From Saprolegnia diclina VS20 (lineage: Eukaryota; Oomycota; Saprolegniomycetes; Saprolegniales; Saprolegniaceae), in assembly GCF_000281045.1 (NCBI RefSeq), contig NW_008246130.1, forward strand, positions 112,035 through 176,034: a stretch of DNA of 64,000 bases. Reading direction: 5' to 3'. Positions 10,561 through 20,539 of this stretch are shown here, piece by piece; the stretch's first letter is position 1; each line of letters begins with the position of its first letter. The translations under genes and the position numbers were made by a program. A model generated the notes under the pieces. It was not told the DNA's origin. It was given only the letters and a program-made list of their open reading frames with translations, and searched no databases.

Positions 10561-11079
10561 ATGGCTGTCCGCGATGCGTTCCGAGCGATCCTCCAGCAGC
10601 AGTCGGCGCTGTTGCAGACGCTCTCGAACGACGTGTACATATTTCGCTGCCCCATTCTCATGGGCACGACGGGCGGGCACGTCCGCCACTCGCTCGACCA
10701 CCTGCGCCGGTCGCTCGACGCCGACCACGCTGGCCACATCCACTACGACATTCGCGCCCGCAACACGGCAATCGAGCTGGACCGCGTCGCGGCCATTGAT
10801 GAAATGGACCACATCTTGTCGCTAGCCGCGGCGATCGCGCCCTCGCACTTGACGTCGCCTGTCCGCGCCGCCTTTATGCTCACGGCCGACGGCAACGAGG
10901 TGCAGCTCGCCTCGACCGTCGAGCGCGAGATGGCGTTCGCCGTGCACCACGCGATCCACCACAACGCGATGATCAAGACGATCTTGCGCGCCAACTTTCC
11001 GTCGCTGCCGCTGCCCGACACCTTTGGCGTTGCGCCATCGACACTGAATTTTCGGCAGTCGGAAGCGGCGGCTTCGTAA
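10561..11079 (+). CDS. DinB/YfiT-like four-helix metal-binding domain protein
   Basis: Single exon, 172 aa. The layout resembles the DinB-like superfamily: an N-terminal helix ending in GGHVRHSLDHLRR, a long linker helix (IELDRVAAIDEM) and a final helix with AVHHAIHHNAMIK, giving the histidine triad that binds a divalent metal in this fold. Some bacterial DinB proteins are thiol transferases, but the substrate cannot be told from sequence. No targeting peptide or membrane segment is visible. It has no intron and is of bacterial type, so transfer is possible, although base composition matches its surroundings. Confidence 0.6.
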   Translation: MAVRDAFRAILQQQSALLQTLSNDVYIFRCPILMGTTGGHVRHSLDHLRRSLDADHAGHIHYDIRARNTAIELDRVAAIDEMDHILSLAAAIAPSHLTSPVRAAFMLTADGNEVQLASTVEREMAFAVHHAIHHNAMIKTILRANFPSLPLPDTFGVAPSTLNFRQSEAAAS

Positions 11080-11507
11080 TAATTGAGCTGTGTCGAATGT
11101 CCTAACAATGTGGTCGCTTTGTACGAGGGTACATGCGTCAGCACGTGTGTCACGTTGTGCTAGTGTTCCTGTTCTAGCAGCACGGATATCAACCACCGCG
11201 ACCTCCAACTCGAACGAGCAGTTTGTGTTGGCGCCAGTGCATTCTGGCCAATTGCAGAAGCGTTTTGACGTGGCTTGTTGCGGTGCTGCATCTGCGACAT
11301 CGTCACTTGCATGGCCGACGGGCAGTGCTCGTCTTCGTCGAGGCCAAATGTGATGCGCGACGTGAACTTGGCACCCGCGTCGGAGCGTGCTCCGGCCGCC
11401 TGCCATGGGTTGTCGAGTACGATCAGTACGTGGCGGTAGACGCGACGGATTCGAAACGGACTATCTTTCTATTACAGGAGGCTAACTTAAACGGCACTGA
11501 GGATTGC
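11080..11507. other. intergenic between convergent genes
   Basis: About 430 bp between two stop codons facing each other. No coding signal; short frames on both strands lack composition bias. Confidence 0.5.
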
Positions 11508-12305
11508 TCAAAGCAACTTGGTTCGCATCGTGTCCCGAAAGTACTTGTTGCCAATGCCGCCAAACCCAAAGGCCGGGACGACACGCGCAACACGGGCACC
11601 CGTCGACTTGATGTATTCGCGCGAGATGAATGACATGCGCTGGTTCATCGGGACGCCCTTGTTGTTGTACAAGTCGAGACTGAGGAGGTGGAGCGGCGTT
11701 GAGAGAAATTGCACCAGCATCGGGCACGTGAGCTGCGCGAGCGTATTTGACGTCCGCGGCGTCTGGCCGAGCTCCTGGAACTTGGCCGACAGAATCGGCG
11801 GCGCAATGAACGACGCGCCAACCGTGAGCGAATCGCGGATCGCAAAGAGCCCCATTGACATGAGCGGGAACTTGGTCGGCGCAATGACGCCAAACATACG
11901 CGTGAACTCGCGGTCCTTGATGATGCACGCGCCCATGTTGACGGCTGTCGTGGACAAGAACTTGGGCATGTTGCTGTCGACTTCGACCGTCTCGCAGAGC
12001 GAATCGACAGCGTTCGCGCTGAGGTACGTGGCCGTGTAGACACCGTAAATCAAAAGAAACTCCTTTCGGCGAATGAACTGGAGCGGGTTGCGGACAAAGT
12101 CCCTGCTGATCTCGACGAGGGCCTTCTTGAGCGGGCGGGCGCCGGCGGCATTCTCAATGACGGCGCGGTCGACCGTCGTGATAAAGGGCGCGACGAAGAA
12201 GGACGCAATACCGGCGGCCGCGAGGTCGATCCCGAGCTTGGTGCCGAGCGTCGTCAACGACGACGTCGTCGGTGTGGTTGTGGCAGCGGCGGTCGAGGAG
12301 GGCAT
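11508..12305 (-). CDS. conserved membrane protein, fungal 'sequence orphan'-like, probably mitochondrial
   Basis: With the ATG at 12305 (MPSSTAAATT) the protein has 265 aa. It shows LGIDLAAAGIASFFVAPFIT, then DRAVIENAAG, a helical pair around EFLLIYGVYTATYLSAN, and further moderately hydrophobic stretches. This pattern (ID..AA....APFIT..D..I.ENA.G) recalls a fungal family often labelled sequence orphan that is distantly like mitochondrial carriers; I remember this only generally. The P-x-D/E-x-x-K/R carrier signature is not seen in three copies. The N-terminus is Ser/Thr/Ala-rich with few acidic residues, which suits mitochondrial import. The frame is open to 12560 upstream. Confidence 0.6.
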   Translation of the reverse strand: MPSSTAAATTTPTTSSLTTLGTKLGIDLAAAGIASFFVAPFITTVDRAVIENAAGARPLKKALVEISRDFVRNPLQFIRRKEFLLIYGVYTATYLSANAVDSLCETVEVDSNMPKFLSTTAVNMGACIIKDREFTRMFGVIAPTKFPLMSMGLFAIRDSLTVGASFIAPPILSAKFQELGQTPRTSNTLAQLTCPMLVQFLSTPLHLLSLDLYNNKGVPMNQRMSFISREYIKSTGARVARVVPAFGFGGIGNKYFRDTMRTKLL

Positions 12306-14156
12306 GTGCTTGGACGCTACGACGCTTATCGGAAACTGACCTTGGTGCGAGGAAGGCCATGACATTGCGCGATGCCATTGGCCGATCGCAACTTCAAAAC
12401 GCTTGCGGATTGGCTCAAAAACCAAAGGTAATGTGACGCGTCGGCGCAAGCAGGACGTCGAGTGGCATTTTTTTAAAATACTTGGTGTTTGTATGCGATT
12501 AATTTCGCGGGTGCTGGGTGATTTGCCTCTTGAAGCAGCCAGGACGGGTGTCACGGCCAAGGTGCAACCACCTGGCCCGTCTACCCGTCGCCAGCACCGA
12601 CGACGTTGCGTGCGCTTGGCTAGGGCGTAGAAAACCCGAGTCGAAAGGGCCAGATCCAGGACGACGACGTCAACACTCTCTCAGCACTCGCCAGAGATGC
12701 GCAATCGGCCTTCGCGCCACATGATCTTTCCCGCCCGCCCCACTTGTTGAGGCAAAGATACCCCGTCGGAACCAAGAGAGCTGCTGTGACAGCGAGCCGC
12801 ACCTAGCTTACGTCCACAACGCAAGGGCCAATTGACGGCAACGTCCATTGGATGCACATCTGCGATTGGCCAACCGATTGGCGCTGGTGCCGTTCTGGAA
12901 GCCTATTGGTCAAAATCCGTCGTGCGATCTTCTGCAGGATCCCAATCTGGTCGACGAGAGGCACGACGCCAGCCGATGGTACGAAGATAGCGAACGCATA
13001 CCGTACCCTACTACGTTGTGGACGCTGCACAAACGGAATGGCACGTATAGATGGCATGGGATCACTCGGATATTCCGATATTTCTACTCGGCCAAGAAAG
13101 GACCATGCTGGTGCTCATTGGGTTCTGTGGTAGAGACATCTCGCTGCTTTCGTTCGAACGCGAGGCTTTCTTGCTGAACGCTAATCTCATTTTTAACTCG
13201 ACCACAAGCCGCGTGCAAGGTACCGTAGCGAGATTCAAACTCGCACCAGCTCCTCGTGCTGGCATGCCAACACCTAGAGCTCAGGACCAACAACAAAGAG
13301 ACGTCGTGTTGGTTACGAAGCCTCATCAGAGGCACGCGGTGGCAAAGCGCCGGTCACTGGATTTCTTTGTGTCTGGACGCCGTGTTTTTGTCGACAGGAC
13401 CACGGGGTAGTCTCGTGGATTGAGTTGCTCGTCCACGCGAGTAGCAAGGGATCACTGGGACATCTTGTGGGAGAAGGAGGTTGATCTTGCGAAGCGCCAT
13501 TAGCCATTGAAAAGGAGCTCCGTTGACGTTCGTTTTGCGAGTGAAAACGCTATCACGATGTTGCGCGCATGGGGCTGTCCCTCGACGCCTTGATGCAAGG
13601 TGTCTGTCTTTGCGTTTCAAGAAGCTGACGATTTTGTGTCGCGCTGTCGACTCTCTGAATCGCACACTCGATCTTGTTTCTGTCCAAACAAGAGAATAGA
13701 CACGTACAGACGGACGATTCAAAAAGCCGCTCTCTCGTAGTTTTGAACGAAACCAACGCATCGTGGTTGTCAGAACGGCAGACGCCATTTTTGAGAAGGC
13801 CCTTTTGTCGTCCTCCCCTAGCATTCCTGCTGCTCCTCACGCCGAAGATATGGGACTCAAGTCCCGTTGAGCTAACTGTGAGTACTTACTTCTCTTTTCT
13901 TATTGATCTTTGGTCGTGCTAACTAGTTGCTCTTCGATATGGCCCTGATTTGGTGCAACCGCATGAATCAAAGCCGAAAAACCGTGGCATGAACGCGATC
14001 ATGCAAGATTCCGACGTCCGCATCCCGGATTGGCCACCATCGTATCTCGGTCGCTGCATTTTAGCCAACCCATCATCTGGATATCCATAAGCGGCTTGTG
14101 ACTGGACAAAATAGAATGCCCGCTTTTGCGCACGGCGATTGGTCCACCAAAGAGCA
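12306..14156. other. 1.85-kb gene-poor interval
   Basis: Several frames of 60-190 codons occur on both strands but none shows consistent coding character. A tRNA T-arm-like sequence is present around 13225-13245 (minus strand) without a matching acceptor stem. An ATTGG box at 14138-14142 lies 15 bp before the next ATG. Confidence 0.4.
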
Positions 14157-14501
14157 ATGTGGGCCAACTTGGCACAGCGCGTCGGCACGGCCGTCGCGCT
14201 CTTTGGCGCGACGGTCTCGGGCACGTACCTCACTGTCGAGCTCGCCATCTCGCACGCAGAAGAGACGGCCGCTGATGAGCGCAAGCTCTGGGAACGAAAC
14301 CTGCGCCCGCTTAAGAAGGAAGCCACGGACCGTTTGCCCAGTGTCGCCGATGCCGACGAGAAAGACCGTCTCAACCATGTCATTGCGCACGTCGACGCTG
14401 CTGAAAAGCGACTCCAGAAGGCAGAAATGGACGTTATCGACATGAAGATTAGCTGGAGCGATACACAAAACAAAGTCGCGGCCTTCTTCAGCTCGAAATA
14501 A
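14157..14501 (+). CDS. small single-pass membrane coiled-coil protein
   Basis: 114 aa from the ATG at 14157. Residues about 8-31 form a hydrophobic segment (GTAVALFGATVSGTYLTVEL). The rest is a charged helix rich in Glu, Lys and Asp, likely a coiled coil (DAAEKRLQKAEMDVIDMK), ending in AAFFSSK. The size and shape suit a mitochondrial or ER membrane accessory protein, but I recognise no family. A CCAAT-type box (reverse) stands just upstream. Confidence 0.6.
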   Translation: MWANLAQRVGTAVALFGATVSGTYLTVELAISHAEETAADERKLWERNLRPLKKEATDRLPSVADADEKDRLNHVIAHVDAAEKRLQKAEMDVIDMKISWSDTQNKVAAFFSSK

Positions 14502-14839
14502 TGACAATATACACGTTGACGCTCTGGAATGGTTACGTCCTTGTACCATTGATGCTTTTTCATAGACCAAATTTGTATGCAGTACGCTGTGTCATTTCCA
14601 AACTAAGATCTGAAGCTCTGAACCGAGTCCTTGTTGTCCTAGGATAGCAATTTTTGAACGAGTGCACTTTCCTTGCACCCACGGTACGAAAGGAACGAGC
14701 GCTTCGCCAGAACAATACTCGTAAACCTCTGGCTTAGCTCCTCAAACCTTCGACGATTTCAACGCTCGATGGCGGAAGAAGAGAAGACGTTGTAGCCATC
14801 CTCGAAGATTAATGATCATTTTCGATCTTCCACGCTTCC
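14502..14839. other. intergenic, 5' flank of the GH6 gene
   Basis: About 340 bp between two plus-strand genes. No coding frame is evident. A signal-peptide exon for the GH6 gene might lie here but I could not find a convincing one. Confidence 0.4.
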
Positions 14840-16092
14840 ATGGCGACAACAGCGCTCTCGCTGCCGCTCTGCCAAGGCCTCACACCGGACAACCTCGCGT
14901 CGGCGGCTTCGTCGTACCCGCGACTCAAGCCCGCGCTGTCTACGGTTCTAGCGCAGCCGCTCGCAACATGGTACACGGACCGGACCGAGTACCTCAAGGT
15001 TGCAACGCAGACCATGGATGTGTGCGCGGCAGGCAACGGCCACAGCGCGCAGCTGCCCGTCCTCGTCGTCTACGGCCTCCCGGGCAAAGACTGCTCGGGT
15101 GTCTACTCAAACCAGGGCTCCAACACCAACACGGCCGAGTACACTGCGTTCATCACGGCGCTCGCGACCCTCGTGGGCACGCAGCCCGTGCTCTACGTCC
15201 TCGAGCCCGACGCCGTGGGTCTCTTGGCCGACGGCGCCAACTCGTGCGCTTGGACGCACGGGTACTTGGCCAATATGGAGATTGCGATGAGTCTTCTCAC
15301 TGCTGCCAACCCGAACGCGCTCATGTACGTGGATGTCGGCTGGTGGACGTTCAAGAATGCAACGACGATGGCCACCATGCTGCCGATCGTCGACAAGCTC
15401 GCGAAAGCCGGGCGCATGCGCGGGATCGCGATCAACACGTCCAACTACCGCGGCAACGCCGAGCTGCTCGAATATTGCATGAATTTTGCCGCGGCGCGCC
15501 CGGGTACGCATCCTTTCTGAGATCCAACCGGTTGAATAGTGTTGCTGCTAGGATACACGTGCATTTTCGATACCTCGCGCAACTACCACGGCCCGAGCCC
15601 CACAGGCGAGTGGTGCAACGCCAACATGGCCGGCATTGGGTACACGATACTGCTCAAATAGATGGGAATGTGCGAATCTCATGACAGCTGCGCAGGGTGC
15701 CACCGACGTCCAGCACGGGATCGCCCCACGTCGACTACTACCTCTGGCTCAAGACACCCGGGCAGAGCGACGGTCTCTGCAACACGGGCGTAAGTGCCGA
15801 CGCGATGCGGGGGCCGGCAGCCGGTGACTTTTTCCAGCGCGGCTTTTCCATGATGTGGGACAACGGGTACTTTGTCGACAAGGGCCTCGGCACCAAGCTC
15901 GGCGAGTACGCAATCCCGGGCCAAGTTTCCGACTCGTCCATATCGCCGATCGTGTGGGTCATCATTGCCGCTTCGATTCTCGCTGCCGGCATCGTCCTCG
16001 GCGTGGGCATCCTGCTCAAGAAGAAACGTGACGCGCGCAAGCAGAAAGAACGGGCCGGATATCAACTCGAGCGCCGGTCGCCGGCTATTTAA
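14840..16092 (+). CDS. glycoside hydrolase family 6 enzyme with C-terminal membrane anchor
   Basis: Predicted beta-1,4-glucanase (cellobiohydrolase or endoglucanase) acting outside the plasma membrane. Exons 14840-15503, 15552-15639 and 15696-16092 (introns 48 and 56 nt) give 382 aa. GH6 marks: LVVYGLPGKDC, the acid in VLYVLEPDAVG (Asp about 124), MYVDVGWW, INTSNYRGN, IFDTSRNYHGP, and VDYYLWLKTPGQSDGLC. Residues about 336-358 form a transmembrane helix followed by a basic tail (KKKRDARKQK), so the enzyme should be tethered with its active site outside. The N-terminus after the ATG is only weakly signal-like. Oomycetes use GH6 enzymes on their own cellulosic wall and on plant cellulose; the anchor favours wall remodelling, which is inference. 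Confidence 0.85.
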
Positions 16093-16101
16093 GACGTTGC
16101 G

Positions 16102-16987
16102 TTAGGACAAGCCTGGCCACGCCGGTCGCTCCGTCTCCTCGGACTCTTCGACGAGGTCCGTATTGAATAGCTCGATAAACTATCCCATGAATACGCGTCA
16201 AAGTCTACACAGTGGAATACTACTACCTGCTGGTCCATCATGCGCGGCTTGGGGTGCGAAAAGCGAATGTACTCGTCAAACACAGAGCTAAACGCCCAGC
16301 GCTGCACCTAAACCCGTCCTCGTTGGCCTCAATGTCCTCTACATCGCGCCGACCTTTCGGAGGCACCCGACAAGGCAGCCCGTTCGATGCTACACAGTCG
16401 CCACTAGCTCCTCGTTGAAGTAAAGAGAGGAGGCGTACCTTGCCCTTGTTGCAATGAATGAGCATCGGATGGTTGCGCTTGTCTAGCCATAGCCATCATC
16501 GTGGACGAGCGATATGATTAACGTTGTCGTACCCAAGACAGCGCTCAATGCGGCGGCAATGCCCTTTTCTGGGATGTCCACGAACGGCTCCTACACCATA
16601 CGCGTTGGGTACTTGACGGCGACGGAGGTGATGAGGACCTTGTTGCCGGGCACACCAAACTGAAGCAAGGTCACGCCGTGGATCTTGTTGAATTCGCAGT
16701 TGGCGAGTGGGTAGTCTTCGAGCACGAGCGTTCTACGAGGTGCTAAGCACGTACGTCCATGCGCCACAGACGCGTACAAGATGCTCTTGAGCCCGAGCGT
16801 CTTGACAAAGGCAAAGTTCTTCTTCTTGGGAAAACCGCCTACGCCGCAAAGGAGCGCATGAGACGCCGCTGCGAGATCGAGGAAGCGTACTGCGGTAGAG
16901 ACCACGCTCGACCATGGCGAAGTTCTCGGGCGGGATGAGCTCCTCGTATTCGGTATCGACCTCCTCGTCCTTGCGCTGGGCTTCCAT
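16102..16987 (-). CDS. SIW14: Siw14/OCA-type dual-specificity phosphatase, eight exons
   Basis: Siw14-type enzymes hydrolyse the 5-beta phosphate of inositol pyrophosphates. Exons 16987-16891, 16838-16778, 16732-16639, 16590-16533, 16482-16439, 16389-16354, 16307-16227 and 16179-16102 (seven introns of 45-52 nt) give 182 aa. The family order is intact: PPENFAMVERGLYRS, GFPKKKNFAFVKTLGLKSIL, LEDYPLANCEF, LLQFGVPGNKEPF, the P-loop LIHCNKGKHRTG (Cys and Arg present), FDEYIRFSHPKPR and MDQQFIELF. An intron splits the P-loop between Lys and His. Its stop codon faces that of the GH6 gene 9 bp away. Reverse and forward CCAAT boxes lie at 17024-17028 and 17049-17053. Confidence 0.93.
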
Positions 16988-17168
16988 CCCTGGTGGCACG
17001 ACGAAGATATTCACAAGCCGCTGATTGGCGAAAAAGACGGTATTTTAGCCAATCCCATGCGTGTCGTTACCAAGCGCTTGTGAGGTGCATTCTTATTTAA
17101 GATGCTGCGGATTGGTGCGTTTCAACACCGCGATCTTGCCCTAGGATAGATAGATAGATGGATAGATG

Positions 17169-17262
<94 letters not shown>

Positions 17263-17375
17263 GAGATAAGATTGCGGCAACCTGTACGGAGCTCAATGAG
17301 CTGCACGAGACACATACACTTGGTCGTGCGACTGCGAAACGAGAAAGAGAGATGCAACAAAATGGTATTCATCGT
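16988..17375. promoter_or_regulatory. promoter of the Siw14-type gene with CCAAT boxes
   Basis: Three CCAAT-type elements (17024-17028 reverse, 17049-17053 forward, 17111-17115 reverse) lie within 130 bp of the Siw14 ATG. The right part of the interval holds the GATA microsatellite and the 3' flank of the phosphatase gene that follows. Confidence 0.45.
17144..17269. repeat. (GATA)n microsatellite
   Basis: About 126 bp of tetranucleotide repeats, nearly perfect GATA with GATG variants near the left end and one GAGA at the right end. It is not coding; an apparent Ile/Tyr/Leu/Ser repeat frame on the minus strand is a by-product. It lies between the Siw14 promoter and the end of the acid phosphatase gene and is probably length-variable. 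Confidence 0.97.
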
Positions 17376-18911
17376 CTAAACGCTGGGGGCGCCGATGGGC
17401 CCGTCGAACGAGTCCTTGCACTTGATGCCGGGCGTACCAGGAATGCGCGGGATGTACCAACAGTGACCCTTGGCGACGCCGCCGCGGGTCGTTGCCGCGA
17501 GGTTGAAGCCACCAAAGTTCCACGACTTGTCAAACGACGCAAACTGCACCTTGAGCCAGTCCTTCGAGAAGCTGAGCTCCATAAAGCCGTACGGGTTGCC
17601 GCCGGCCACCCAGATCGGGTCGAGAAACTTGTTGCTGCCCTGCGTCGACGACTCGGTGACAATGCCACCACCACCGCCGTTTTCGAAAAAGTGGGTCCCC
17701 CACTTGGCGACGTCATGGTTGAAGCCGTGCGTGTGGCCGTTGAACCACGCGTGCACCTGGTTGGTCTTGGTCACGTTGTACCAGCGCATCATGCGCGGCT
17801 CGCCCATGTGAAAGTGCGGCGAGTAGTGCGTGTTGATGATCTTGAAGTCGGCCTTCGAAGCCGCCATGTCGCGCATCGCGCCGTCCATCGAGTCTTGGCC
17901 CCACTTTTCAATCGTGTCCATGCAGGCCTTGTACATGCCGACGTCGCCGCCGGCGCAGAGCTGGTCGCCGCCAATCACGTTCTTGCAGGCTGTGTTGGAG
18001 TTGGTGACCTTGAACTTCTTGGCGTAGCCAAAGCACTGGCAGCAGACCTGGCTCGCACCGTGCGACTCGGCGTGGTTGGTGTCGAGATTGTAAATCTCGA
18101 CCGTCACGCCGTCCTTCTCGACACTCTCGACGTAGTAGTGGTCCTTCATGAGCCACCGGTCGCCGTTCGGGCTCTGGTAATTCTGCTGGAGCGAAAACTT
18201 GAGGTTGAGGTACTTGAGCATCTGGGCCGTGTCCTTGCACTCAAAGAACGCGTTGTCCTTGTCGCCGCAAATGTACTCCGAGCCGCCAATGTCGTGGTTC
18301 CCCGCGACGTTGACCCATTTGATACCGGCGAGCTCCGGCTGGTTGTACACCTTCTCAAACGTCTCCTCCATGCGGTACTTGATGTCGTCCGGGCCAGCGC
18401 CGTCCCAATAAATGTTGTCACCGTGACCAATGACGCGCGACGGCTTGGGCTTGAGCGCGCCGGCCGACTTGGCCATGATGTCGGCGACATACAGCTGCGA
18501 GAAGTAGTCGACCTTGTAGCGAATTCGCGACGTGTCGATCGTGCTGTCCGCGTACAGCTTGCAGCACGAGCCCGGCGGGCCCTCGCCCTTCTCGGACGTC
18601 GACGAGACCTTGCCCGTCGTACTGCCCCAGTCGCCGACAGCGAGCATCGTGATGACGGCCGGGTCGGTCTCTGGGTTGGAGCTTGGCGACGGCGCCGGCG
18701 TCGTCGTCGGCGAGTTGGACGCCGGCGGAAGCAAGTCGCTGTCACTCACGTTCTTTTGGGTCGACGCCGGCGCGGGCGTCGCGTTCTTGTCCGTGCCGGC
18801 GCCGTCCTTGGCGTCGGTCGTCTTGCCGCCCGAGAGCGTCACGGCGAGCACGACCGCGACCGCGACGGCGACCAGCAGCGAGACGAGGATAATGATCGTC
18901 TTCTTCTGCAT
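17376..18911 (-). CDS. membrane-anchored purple acid phosphatase, copy A (intronless)
   Basis: 511 aa from the ATG at 18911 (MQKK). Residues 5-27 are a signal anchor, then a Thr/Pro/Ala-rich linker, then a metallophosphoesterase domain of the tartrate-resistant (purple) acid phosphatase type. Metal ligands are all there: GDWG (93-96), GDNIYW (164-169), GNHD (204-207), NTHYSPH (360-366) and GHTH (392-395). Many Cys pairs suggest a secreted-side fold. It should hydrolyse phosphomonoesters at the cell surface or in a vacuole. It is very similar along its length to copy B (20540-22063), which is read the other way, and less so to copy C (23247-25131), which has introns. A 525-aa frame on the opposite strand is a shadow. 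Confidence 0.92.
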   Translation of the reverse strand: MQKKTIIILVSLLVAVAVAVVLAVTLSGGKTTDAKDGAGTDKNATPAPASTQKNVSDSDLLPPASNSPTTTPAPSPSSNPETDPAVITMLAVGDWGSTTGKVSSTSEKGEGPPGSCCKLYADSTIDTSRIRYKVDYFSQLYVADIMAKSAGALKPKPSRVIGHGDNIYWDGAGPDDIKYRMEETFEKVYNQPELAGIKWVNVAGNHDIGGSEYICGDKDNAFFECKDTAQMLKYLNLKFSLQQNYQSPNGDRWLMKDHYYVESVEKDGVTVEIYNLDTNHAESHGASQVCCQCFGYAKKFKVTNSNTACKNVIGGDQLCAGGDVGMYKACMDTIEKWGQDSMDGAMRDMAASKADFKIINTHYSPHFHMGEPRMMRWYNVTKTNQVHAWFNGHTHGFNHDVAKWGTHFFENGGGGGIVTESSTQGSNKFLDPIWVAGGNPYGFMELSFSKDWLKVQFASFDKSWNFGGFNLAATTRGGVAKGHCWYIPRIPGTPGIKCKDSFDGPIGAPSV

Positions 18912-20539
18912 CTTCCTCGAGAGCAATGAGCGACCAGTGAAATTGGAATCTGACACTGATGGGCCCCGCCCTCTACCTGGACACTCTGGAAAACGAAAAG
19001 AGCCATATAGATGCCAAAGTATATCCGATAAGCATCCTTTTGTTTTGATACGCTCTTCCTGATCGATCTTCGCGCGTGGCACGCGAGAGATCCGGTTGTG
19101 TGAGAAATCCGGATAAAACGTGACTCACGGCCTGTCTGCCAATCAAAAAGGCGCATTCGCCGATGCATGGATGAGAAATTTCATGTTTGCGGCGGCATGG
19201 ACCAGCCACCCAGATTGGTGTCGCAACTGTAGTTGCAATATCAATGCGCTTCCTGCATTGCGGAGGCTCTTCCTGCTGCTCTCGTTTGGCGCTACAGTGG
19301 CGGAGTGATTTGCCGGTGGTTATCTCGATAGGAATGAGAAGGCGGCCTGCAACCTGGATGTGGGTACACGTTTCGTTCGACACAACCTCACAACTTGTGC
19401 CAGCTGGCGAGATTTCTATCAAAAATTTGCACCATTTGATGCCAACTTCAAGCCGCGTTGACGGCCTTCCCACAAGCACGCGGGCGCACTCGAGTGCAAG
19501 GAGGCTCAGGGCACATAACCAACGAGTGCATCAAAGTTTCTAACTGGTTAGAGCCTTGCCAGAGCGATGAACAACCTCTTGTGGGACGGGTGCCATGGCG
19601 CCGAGCCAACACTTGGGCCGCGACGAGCGATATTACCCGATGTGCCAATTGTACTCTAACGTAAGGATGCTATCACGATGGAGGACTCACGTTGCCCAAC
19701 TTCCAACCAAAACGCTTTGTCGACCGACGTCGTTCTGCGTGAAACGGCGCTGCCGACTCGAAAGCGAAGTCATCCGAAAGCTCTGCAAAGCCCGTATTCC
19801 ACGAGCATCGCTGGACCTATGGTGCTATGGGGCTGGCACACTGAGTCTGGATGCGGTGAAATTTTAGGGAACGAATTGTCGTCTTGGGACGACCAAGCAG
19901 AATTTCGAATTGCTCGAGTGTCCATGCCGTCTGGACGCGGAAGGAGACTTGCCTGCACGAGATGTATCGCGCTGCACGGATCGCTCTGCTTGCGACAGAC
20001 ATAGACGGCACGAAACTTCACTCCACGATGATGTAAAACCTTGTTTAATGACTAGTGCAATGAGGTAGAATCGAACTCCCGACAGCGCAAATGCCATCGT
20101 CTGGCAGGGAACGAGCAATGTTGCGAACGGAAAGGTTGGAATCGGTCGTCCATGCCATTGAATTTTCAAGGCAATTTTTATGGGACGAAATGGATAACTA
20201 CCGTAATTGCCGTATTCAAGTATCCTAGTGTCCCATCATTGGCCAAGCGACTTTACCCTTACTCTCCGCACCTCTGACAGGCAGCAAGCTCTGTACCAGC
20301 AGAACGGCACGAGTCCACTTGCATACGCACTACATGATAGAATTGTCTATAGCCCCACGATATTGGTACAGCAAGGGCCACGACTACGTAGGATCACTTG
20401 ACGGGAGATGACAACGGACGAAATAAGGTAATTGGCCGGCGGGACAGGCCACTGTAACACCGTCCATACCCATGCACTCTGAATCTCAGTGCAAATCGCG
20501 CTGCTGGCCATTTGCCATTCGCCACTGATCGCCGCCTTC
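18912..20539. promoter_or_regulatory. divergent intergenic region between acid phosphatases A and B
   Basis: About 1.6 kb separates the two start codons. No gene is evident. A TCCGGATA element lies at 19108-19115 on the copy A side. A T-arm-like sequence near 20061-20080 lacks the rest of a tRNA. Confidence 0.4.

Noticed and set aside
13225-13245. tRNA T-arm-like sequence on the minus strand
   Set aside because: GCGAG-loop-CTCGC is present but no complementary acceptor strand or D arm is found at the right distance.
17352-18929. 525-codon open frame on the plus strand
   Set aside because: It is antisense to acid phosphatase A. High GC at third codon positions suppresses stops on the other strand. 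The protein is Val/Arg/Leu-rich without domains.
20061-20080. T-arm-like GGGAGTTCGATTCTACC on the minus strand
   Set aside because: The stem has a mismatch and the remaining cloverleaf is missing.
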